This document shows positions 7,393 to 13,484 of a DNA stretch of 22,971 nucleotides, piece by piece. The DNA lies in IMG/VR virus record IMGVR_UViG_3300001533_000857, positions 1-22,971 of that record; one strand, written 5' to 3'. The stretch's first letter is position 1. Every line of letters starts with the position of its first letter. Under the pieces are notes generated by a model. The model ran no database searches. It saw nothing but the letters and a program-made list of their open reading frames with translations, and was not told where the DNA came from. Origin of the DNA: a virus. Position numbers and translations under genes: made by a program.

Positions 7393-7842
7393 ATGGCAAG
7401 AACCGATTATGCAACAGTTGCAGAAGTGGAATCGTTAACTTGGAGTTTTACCACAGACACAACCCCGACAACAGCGGAAGTTACGGCAAAGTTAACCAAT
7501 ATGCACGATAGAGTTGATAATAATATATATAACCGATATTCCACGCCCGTAACCGATACGGAAAGCATCGCCACGCTTAAAGATATTGTTTTAGCGTTTA
7601 TGGTTGATTGGGTATATCGGTGTAAGTATGGGTTTAAAGATATCCCGGAAGCGGTAACGGAAGCGCGCAAAGACGCAAAAGAAACTTTGCTTGAAATACG
7701 GCGCGGCGGGATTGCGTTGCAGGGAGCAACACAGCAAAGCACGGGCGGATTAATTGAATATAACAGCGCGCTTAAGACAAGCGATGATACGGATTTTAAT
7801 ACTAACTCAAGCACGGACGATTATGGGAAGGATACTTACTAA
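7393..7842 (+). CDS. Mu gp36-like head-tail connector (DUF1320-type)
   Basis: 149 aa. The pattern matches gp36/DUF1320-type connector proteins: an N-terminal MARTDYATVAEVESL opening, a helical section ending in NNIYNRYSTPVTD, a hydrophobic helix LKDIVLAFMVDWVYRCKYG, and the AKETLLEIRRGGIAL motif near the C-terminus. The last ~25 residues are polar and disordered. Proteins of this type form the ring between portal and tail completion proteins. The ribosome site AAAGGAG is about 7 bp upstream. It ends with a TAATG overlap into the next gene. Confidence 0.75.
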   Translation: MARTDYATVAEVESLTWSFTTDTTPTTAEVTAKLTNMHDRVDNNIYNRYSTPVTDTESIATLKDIVLAFMVDWVYRCKYGFKDIPEAVTEARKDAKETLLEIRRGGIALQGATQQSTGGLIEYNSALKTSDDTDFNTNSSTDDYGKDTY

Positions 7843-8354
7843 TGCCGAATATATCAATCACATGGGAAGATGCAAGTCAGCGCAGATTTGACAGCATAAT
7901 GAGCCAGTCAATTTTTGTGTTTGGCAATATCCGTCCGGAGTTATCGGCGGTCGGCAGTCATTTTTACAGGTCTAATAACAGGCAGTTTAATTTAAATCCG
8001 GGCAAGTATGCGGATTTACGGGATACATATAAAGAGTGGAAGCAGGGAGTGTTTGGGTTTGTGTATCCGATATTAGTCGGCACGGGTGCGCTTGCGGACT
8101 CATTAACCAATCAGCGCAGCGCTAACACAATATACGAGTTAACAAATACATCGTTAACGATAGGGTCAAAAGTGCAGAGTAAGAAAGGCGCGCCGTATCC
8201 ATTTTTTATCCACGCGGGATATAAGGCAAGAGACGGCTCGCGCGTTCCGGCCCGGCCGTTATTACCAAAAGATGAAAGCGATTTGAAAGCATATAAAAGA
8301 ATATTCTGGCAGACCTTGCAGAAACGGGTCAACAGAGTTTGGAGTAAAAACTGA
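7842..8354 (+). CDS. Tail completion / virion morphogenesis protein (Mu gpG-like)
   Basis: 170 aa. The central VGTGALADSLTNQ motif, then PYPFFIHAGYKARDGSRVPARPLLP, is the signature of the phage virion morphogenesis and HK97 gp10-like families: a TG-x-L-x-x-S segment, a His-containing strand and the R-P-A/R-P-L-L ending. These proteins complete the head-proximal end of the tail. The start shares one base with the preceding stop, and the end overlaps the next start (TGATG), so the three connector genes are translationally coupled. The N-terminus (~1-50) is less conserved-looking. Confidence 0.75.
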   Translation: MPNISITWEDASQRRFDSIMSQSIFVFGNIRPELSAVGSHFYRSNNRQFNLNPGKYADLRDTYKEWKQGVFGFVYPILVGTGALADSLTNQRSANTIYELTNTSLTIGSKVQSKKGAPYPFFIHAGYKARDGSRVPARPLLPKDESDLKAYKRIFWQTLQKRVNRVWSKN

Positions 8355-8842
8355 TGAGCGGATTTGTTGATGTAGAATTAATAGCAGAAGCGGTCAAGGA
8401 TAAAATCACTGCTGATTACAACGCAAAGTTGCTCAAAATAGACGCTATGAAAAACGATAATATAACATTAAAAAAAATACAAACAACAGGTAAAAATATT
8501 AACTGGCTTGGCGTTAACGAAAAAGACGCGCAGGGATATAACCCGTTTTTTGTAATTGATTTAATGTCTCACGGAAGTATTGAGGCGCTGGGCGGTGTAG
8601 GCGGCGCGGATATTGAACTTGGAATAGCCATTACACTAAAAGACCCCGGGGACGACACGGGCAAACGCCGGATGTTAAGGTATTTATTAGGATTAGAGCG
8701 GATGTTTCAGGAAGGAATGCGGATATTAAATTTAGCGGTGTCATCATCGGTGCATTTACCGTATGTTCCGAAAACGGATTTTAAAGACCCGCAAATAACA
8801 CTGCTGACTTGGGGGCTTGGGCTGGGCTTCAAAATCGGCTAA
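8354..8842 (+). CDS. Probable tail terminator-position protein
   Basis: 162 aa. An N-terminal helix (VDVELIAEAVKDKITADYN) is followed by beta-rich segments including NPFFVIDLMSHGSIE, ADIELGIAITLKDPGDD and a C-terminal LLTWGLGLGFKIG strand. This alternation and the slot between the gpG-like protein and the tail tube gene match tail terminator or joining proteins (lambda gpU / Mu gp37 position). I do not recognise a specific family from sequence. Its start overlaps the preceding TGA. Confidence 0.6.
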   Translation: MSGFVDVELIAEAVKDKITADYNAKLLKIDAMKNDNITLKKIQTTGKNINWLGVNEKDAQGYNPFFVIDLMSHGSIEALGGVGGADIELGIAITLKDPGDDTGKRRMLRYLLGLERMFQEGMRILNLAVSSSVHLPYVPKTDFKDPQITLLTWGLGLGFKIG

Positions 8843-8859
8843 AAAAAAGGAGGTTTTTA

Positions 8860-9129
8860 ATGACAAAAATTTTAAGCAAAAAAGAAACGATTGAAACGCT
8901 TGAGGCGCTTGGAGTTAAGAGTGATGTGCCATTTGAGGACATGAACACAAGCGAATTAAAAGCGCTGATTGAAAAAGTGAATGATGTCAAACCACAGGAA
9001 AAACCAGAAGTAAAACCGCCGGTAAAAACAGCGGTTAAAGAAGTTAAAATAAAAAGTAATAATTCTCTTGCTGAAATTAGGGCTGAATTTCGCAGGGATT
9101 ATTACGGCAGGAAAGGAGGCAAAAAATAA
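8860..9129 (+). CDS. Small lysine/proline-rich protein, probable tail-module accessory
   Basis: 89 aa starting MTKILSKKETIETLEALGVK. An upstream GTG-initiated reading is possible but would begin inside the previous gene; the ATG at 8860 has an AAAAGGAGG site about 6 bp upstream and is preferred. Residues 1-45 resemble a SAP/HeH-like helix-extension-helix fold (EALGVKSDVPFEDMNTSELKALIEK), followed by a repetitive K-P-E-V linker and a basic tail (FRRDYYGRKGGKK). Small HeH-domain proteins are frequently found beside tail and capsid genes. It overlaps the tail tube start by one base (TAATG), so it is co-translated. Function unknown. Confidence 0.7.
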   Translation: MTKILSKKETIETLEALGVKSDVPFEDMNTSELKALIEKVNDVKPQEKPEVKPPVKTAVKEVKIKSNNSLAEIRAEFRRDYYGRKGGKK

Positions 9130-10085
9130 TGAGTCAGACAAAATCAATTAAAATGTTTGGTGTTCATTCCGGCGTGTTTATTGACTTAACCACAGGAATG
9201 CCGCTTTGCAAACCGTTGAAAATGCTGGGCGATTGCAATTTTTCGACCGAAACAGAAGAAGCAAGCATAAAGGGCGGGTCATCAAAGTTTATCGAAGCCA
9301 CGGAAGTAACAGCGGTCAACACAAATGTTTCATTGTCAATAAAAGAAATGGAACATAACGCGGTGGCGTTGATGATGGGCGCACAGCAGAATGTTGAGGA
9401 AAACAGCGCAGAAGCGTCCGGTTGGGTCGGTTCTCTTGCGAGCTCAACAGCGACAGGCATGATCAACGAACTGACAAACTGGCAGGGGGATACGATTTTT
9501 GACGAGGCAACGGGTATTGCAAGCGTCGAAGTAGAGTCGGACGGTGATGTCGGTGATTTAAAAGGCGGTATCTATGTTGTCAAGCAGACAACTGACGCAA
9601 CTCATGTTGATGTATATTGTTATACTGACATTGAGTTTGCGCAGAAAAGCACAGATGACGCGCTGACATTTCAGGATGACGCTTGTAAAATCACGGCAAC
9701 TGCGCTTGAAATCGAAACAGACACAGCAGTATCAATTCCCAACACGGGGTTGACGCTGACAGGCGGTTCAGGCACGATTGCGCTTGACACAGCCGAAAAC
9801 ACAGCGGCGTTCCGCGTGCGTGCGGTCAATGACGGGAATTACATAATTCCTATCGGTAAAGACCCGGTTGATTTCAAAAAGTTTGGACTGGTTCTTCACA
9901 GTGCGAGGCAGGGCGATGGTTCTTACGCGGAGCTTTATCTGCGTAAGGTTCACGCGGCCGGATTTCCGTTCCCGCTCCCGGAAGGTAATTATGGCACGGC
10001 AGATGTGTCATTTACCGTGGAAAGAGATGGGCTTCACGGGATAGGCGAGTATAGATATATCAAAGGTAAGCATTTTGATATATGA
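9129..10085 (+). CDS. Major tail tube protein
   Basis: 318 aa with an AAGGAGGC site about 9 bp upstream. It precedes the frameshifting chaperone pair and tape measure, the canonical position of the tail tube gene. The sequence is beta-rich: an opening IKMFGVHSGVFIDLTTGMPL, a strand set ending SLSIKEMEHNAVALMMGA, and a closing GTADVSFTVERDGLHGIGEYRYIKG. Between ~110 and 240 there are Thr/Ala/Gly-rich strands with TDATHVDVYCYTD and SIPNTGLTLTGGSGTI, which could be an inserted Ig-like or surface domain and explain why it is longer than many tube proteins. It is followed by a terminator-like hairpin. Role assigned mainly from context and fold pattern. Confidence 0.78.
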   Translation: MSQTKSIKMFGVHSGVFIDLTTGMPLCKPLKMLGDCNFSTETEEASIKGGSSKFIEATEVTAVNTNVSLSIKEMEHNAVALMMGAQQNVEENSAEASGWVGSLASSTATGMINELTNWQGDTIFDEATGIASVEVESDGDVGDLKGGIYVVKQTTDATHVDVYCYTDIEFAQKSTDDALTFQDDACKITATALEIETDTAVSIPNTGLTLTGGSGTIALDTAENTAAFRVRAVNDGNYIIPIGKDPVDFKKFGLVLHSARQGDGSYAELYLRKVHAAGFPFPLPEGNYGTADVSFTVERDGLHGIGEYRYIKGKHFDI

Positions 10086-10089
10086 CGTT

Positions 10090-10110
10090 AGAGGGGCTTA
10101 TTGCCCCTCT
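10090..10110 (+). other. Intercistronic perfect hairpin after the tail tube gene
   Basis: AGAGGGGC (10090-10097) pairs perfectly with GCCCCTCT (10103-10110) around a TTATT loop. The following bases are A-rich (GAAATAATAAAAAA), not a T tract, so intrinsic termination would be weak on the + strand. It lies 5 bp after the tail tube stop. Confidence 0.78.
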
Positions 10111-10139
10111 GAAATAATAAAAAACTTGGAGGCAGGATA

Positions 10140-10565
10140 ATGGCAGAGTTGGACAGCAGACCGCCGGCGAATGAATTTGAACTGGACGGGGTAAAGTATT
10201 TGTTAAAAAAATATAACAGGTTCATAGCGAAAAAGTTTGTTGACAAATACGGGGCGGAAAAAATGCGTAAGATAATCGGCGGCCAGTTAGATGGCATCCC
10301 GTCAGAAGAAGCGGACAACATTTATCTTGAAGTCGGGTATGAGTTATTGCCGGATGAAGGCAAGCAGACATATCCGACTTTGGACGCTTTAATGGGAAAT
10401 TTGAATGAGATTGACACTATTAATCTGGGGTTAGCGACAGGGGCGGCAATGGGCTGGGCAACTAAACCCGCTTATATGTTATCCGAGATGTTGAGATTGC
10501 AGGAAAAAATCAACAAGAACCCTGAAAAAAAAAATATAGAATTATCACCGAACGAGAAAAAGTAA
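10140..10565 (+). CDS. Tail assembly chaperone (lambda gpG-like)
   Basis: 141 aa with a GGAGG site about 7 bp upstream. It starts MAELDSRPPANEFELDGVKYLLKK and has a helical body with DALMGNLNEIDTINLGLATGAAMGW. It sits between tail tube and tape measure, the invariable place for the tail assembly chaperone, which coats the tape measure during tube polymerisation. Near its end the codons GAA AAA AAA AAT contain a slippery run, and the -1 frame is open from there to 10903, as in the lambda G/GT pair. The assignment depends on context plus the frameshift signal more than on sequence similarity. Confidence 0.8.
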   Translation: MAELDSRPPANEFELDGVKYLLKKYNRFIAKKFVDKYGAEKMRKIIGGQLDGIPSEEADNIYLEVGYELLPDEGKQTYPTLDALMGNLNEIDTINLGLATGAAMGWATKPAYMLSEMLRLQEKINKNPEKKNIELSPNEKK

Positions 10566-10903
10566 CTGATGTTCTTTTAGAAACTGGCTGGACTTTTGAT
10601 GAATTAAACAGCCACACAGATTTTGAGATTGATTTGATTTACCGGCGCATGCAGGAAAAAGAAAACGATAAACTGCTAATGGAAGCGTTGCGGGTTGAAG
10701 GTAAGCAACGGATAATGCAGCGGCCGGAAGGTGATTACATTAAAGATTTGTATTTAGAAAGTATCAGGGAAAATATTGTTGAAAAGAAAATTGAAGGGAA
10801 GGATAAGGAAGCATTTGACAAGGTAATAAATGAGCGGTATGAGTTGATGAAAAAAAGCGGCGTAAAGGCGCTGAAAAATGTTAGAACAGAGGAGTTGCGG
10901 TAG
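10140..10903 (+). CDS. Tail assembly chaperone fusion made by -1 frameshift (gpGT-like)
   Basis: The heptamer A-AAA-AAA (10526-10532) is in the correct phase for -1 slippage. Slipping there joins 131 codons of the upstream gene to 123 codons of the -1 frame (starting at 10532), giving a ~254-aa fusion that ends at the TAG at 10901-10903. No stop interrupts the -1 frame between the site and 10901. The added part carries TDVLLETGWTFDELNSHTDF and a long charged helical segment, a pattern common in T extensions, which recruit tube subunits to the tape measure. A separate start in this frame has no convincing ribosome site; the nearest candidate is a TTG at 10634 in mid-domain. Efficiency and any stimulatory structure are not visible to me. 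Confidence 0.82.
10526..10532 (+). promoter_or_regulatory. Programmed -1 frameshift slippery site A-AAA-AAA
   Basis: Ten consecutive A's (10525-10534) include a canonical X-XXY-YYZ heptamer in the zero frame of the chaperone gene. The -1 frame downstream is open for 123 codons and encodes a plausible T domain. Confidence 0.8.
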
Positions 10904-13242
10904 TGGCTGAAACAGAAGACCTGATATGGCGATTAAAAGCCGAAAACAGCGATTTAAAAAATAAACTTGCTCAATCAAAAAGCGAGGTAAAAAGTTTTTC
11001 TGCTGTTGTAAAAAAGAATTCCGAAGAACTAACAAAAGTCGGACAGATTTCAGGTTTGGCGTTTGCCGCAGTTGCCGCCAATATTGGGATTGCTTCAAAA
11101 AAATTCATTGATTTCGATTCAGGGATGAGAAACTTTAATTCCATCGCAAAATTAAACAATAAAGAGTTTGATACTATGAGCGATAAAGTTTTAGAATTAA
11201 GTAAAGTATATCCGCAAACAGCGCAAACATTAACGGAAGGGCTTTATCAGGTTGTATCGGCCGGAATTTCCGCTGGAGATTCCATTGAAGTTTTAGACGC
11301 GGCGGCCCGGGCCGCAACCGCGGGGATGTCGGACACTAACACATCGGTTAAAGCAATCGCGGGAACATTGAATGCTTTTGGTTTTGAGGCAAACGAGGCA
11401 GGACGGGTTTCGGATATAATGTTTAAAACAGTAGAACGAGGCATGGTAACCTTTCCTGAATTAGCACAAAGTATAGGGCAGGTCAATGCGGTTGCTTCTG
11501 TGGCAGGAGTTTCTTTTGAGGAAATTTCCGCGGGCATGGCAACGCTTACAAAAAACGGAATTAACGCCGCGGAATCCGCGACGGCATTAAGGTCCTTAAT
11601 GTTGAGTTTGGTTAAACCGTCCGAAGAATTAAAAGAAGTTTACAAGCAAATGGGGGTTGAAAGCGGCGAGGCGCTTTTAAAAGAAAGGGGGTTGCAAGGG
11701 GCGTTAGAAGAAATAACAAAAATAAGCGGAACATCTGCGACAGAACTAAGCAAGCTAATAACGGAAAAACGCGGATTTCAGGGCGCGGCTATTTTAGCGG
11801 GCAAAGGTGCAAAATCATTTGCAGAAGATTTGGGGGAAATGGCTGATTCGGCAGGGGCGGCGCAAGATGCTTTTGATGAGCAATCGAGATCGACAAAAAT
11901 TGCAGTTGATAAAATGAAGTCAAGTATTGACGCTCTGTATATTGGGATTGGGAAAGATTTCGGCCCCGCAATAACACTTGCGGCGAATTCAATCGGAAGT
12001 TTGGCTAACATAATGTCAAAAGTCAATTCCGCGTCTGGCGGCATGTTGTCGGCTATGTTGACAACGGGAGCTGCTTTGACAGGGTTAACATCTGCGGCGG
12101 CGTTTTCTGCGGTAGGTTTAATTAAGTTAAAAGGGGCGATTGCGACATCAACCGTTGCGACAAAAATATTCGGAACAGCTTTAAAAATGCTGCCTATTTT
12201 TGCAATTGCTGCTGGCGTGGCGGCGTTAACCGGCGCGTTGTTTGCTTTGGGTAGTCACATGCAGGATGTAAGTAATAAAAATAAAACTTTGGAAGCGTCA
12301 AACAAAGGCGTTATAGACAGCCATAAAAAAAGTATTGAAAAATTTAAAGAATTAGGCGAGGAAGAGGTTGAGTTTGTAGGGCGGACAATGAAAGCAAGCG
12401 AAGCTGTAAAAATACTTGAAGGGGCTATTCAGGGACTGGAAAAACAGGAACTTAATTTAAAAAAAGATAAAACAGATGTCGGCAAGCAGGAAATTACAGA
12501 CAAAAAAAATCAAACAAAAGAACTAACGCAAACGGAAATTGAAAAATCTGAATTAATAGCTCAAATAAGAGAAGATGCAAATTTAGAAGCAATAGAAAAA
12601 AGACAACTTATTAATGATTTGGAAATTGAGGATGAGAAAAAATTAGCAGAAAAGATAATGGATATTAAATATGCGCTAATAGAAAATGAAAAAGCGGCGG
12701 ATAAAATACGAGCAGAAAACACAAGAGCGGCAATTATGGGGGTCGGGGATATTTTTGGTTCATTCGCGACGATAGTCGGCGAAGCGTCAGAGCAGGCGTT
12801 TAACATGAGCAAGGCGCTGAATTATGGGCAGGCGATAATGTCAACTGCGGCAGGTATAGCAAAGTCGTTAGAATTACCGCCGCCGTTAAATTTTATTGAA
12901 GCGGCGGCAAAAGCGGCTGCGGGAGCGGCACAGGTTGCGACAATTTCGCAAACAAAATATAACCCGGCAGGAGCGGAGAAAGGCGTGTTTGATTTTCGCG
13001 CGCCGGGAAATAATGAAAAATTAGTCACCACGCTTGGGAGAGGTGAAAGCATAATTCCGGAAACAATGACAGAGGCAATGAAGAGCGGTAAAGCAGGGCT
13101 TGAGAAGTCGGTAAATATAACGATAAAAGTTGAGAAGTTTATCAGCACGGACGCTTATTTACGGGAGTTGTCAAACGAAGTCAGGGGCGCGGTGCAGAGG
13201 GGAATAATTAAAGCGAGCGCATTTACGGGGGCGACATCATGA
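10903..13242 (+). CDS. Tail tape measure protein (TP901 core type)
   Basis: 779 aa starting at a GTG that shares its first base with the chaperone stop, with GAGG upstream. Residues ~1-40 are coiled coil. Residues ~60-330 match the TP901 tape-measure core, including LSKVYPQTAQTLTEGLYQVVSAG, AGTLNAFGFEANEAGRVSD and MATLTKNGINAAESATALRS. Residues ~380-450 are a long hydrophobic stretch likely to insert in the host membrane during ejection. Residues ~460-620 are a charged coiled coil. The C-terminus carries GRGESIIPETMTEAMKSGK, typical for the family. Tape measures set tail length at roughly 1.5 angstrom per residue, which would suggest a tail of about 115-120 nm if unprocessed. No lytic transglycosylase or peptidase domain is visible. 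Confidence 0.92.
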   Translation: MAETEDLIWRLKAENSDLKNKLAQSKSEVKSFSAVVKKNSEELTKVGQISGLAFAAVAANIGIASKKFIDFDSGMRNFNSIAKLNNKEFDTMSDKVLELSKVYPQTAQTLTEGLYQVVSAGISAGDSIEVLDAAARAATAGMSDTNTSVKAIAGTLNAFGFEANEAGRVSDIMFKTVERGMVTFPELAQSIGQVNAVASVAGVSFEEISAGMATLTKNGINAAESATALRSLMLSLVKPSEELKEVYKQMGVESGEALLKERGLQGALEEITKISGTSATELSKLITEKRGFQGAAILAGKGAKSFAEDLGEMADSAGAAQDAFDEQSRSTKIAVDKMKSSIDALYIGIGKDFGPAITLAANSIGSLANIMSKVNSASGGMLSAMLTTGAALTGLTSAAAFSAVGLIKLKGAIATSTVATKIFGTALKMLPIFAIAAGVAALTGALFALGSHMQDVSNKNKTLEASNKGVIDSHKKSIEKFKELGEEEVEFVGRTMKASEAVKILEGAIQGLEKQELNLKKDKTDVGKQEITDKKNQTKELTQTEIEKSELIAQIREDANLEAIEKRQLINDLEIEDEKKLAEKIMDIKYALIENEKAADKIRAENTRAAIMGVGDIFGSFATIVGEASEQAFNMSKALNYGQAIMSTAAGIAKSLELPPPLNFIEAAAKAAAGAAQVATISQTKYNPAGAEKGVFDFRAPGNNEKLVTTLGRGESIIPETMTEAMKSGKAGLEKSVNITIKVEKFISTDAYLRELSNEVRGAVQRGIIKASAFTGATS

Positions 13243-13484
13243 TAAATCCGTTGCGGTCTGCTGTGCCTGTGCATGGCGGGAATAAATTAAAAGCGTTGAC
13301 AACGGATAAAATTATAACTGAAATGAAAGCGGTTGAAACGCTTGATGTTAAACTTACGGTTGAAAAAATAAAGTTAAAATTAGGGGCTTGGTATGATTAT
13401 AATAAAATATTAGCGCCGGGAATTGCAACGGATGAGATGTTTAGGCGTCAAATGGAGGATATATTAAATGGCAAACTCAATTAG
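13239..13484 (+). CDS. Small tail-region protein of unknown function
   Basis: 81 aa. The start overlaps the tape measure stop (ATGA), and the end overlaps the next gene's start by 17 bp. Sequence begins MINPLRSAVPVHGGNKLKAL and contains a central amphipathic helix (TDKIITEMKAVETLDVKLTVEKIK). No family recognised. Tight coupling between tape measure and distal tail genes suggests a structural or assembly role. Confidence 0.7.
   Translation: MINPLRSAVPVHGGNKLKALTTDKIITEMKAVETLDVKLTVEKIKLKLGAWYDYNKILAPGIATDEMFRRQMEDILNGKLN

Noticed and set aside
7407-7814. 135-codon minus-strand open frame opposite the gp36-like gene
   Set aside because: It mirrors the Thr/Asp/Ala-rich plus-strand gene and contains no recognisable motif; the plus-strand gene fits the operon.
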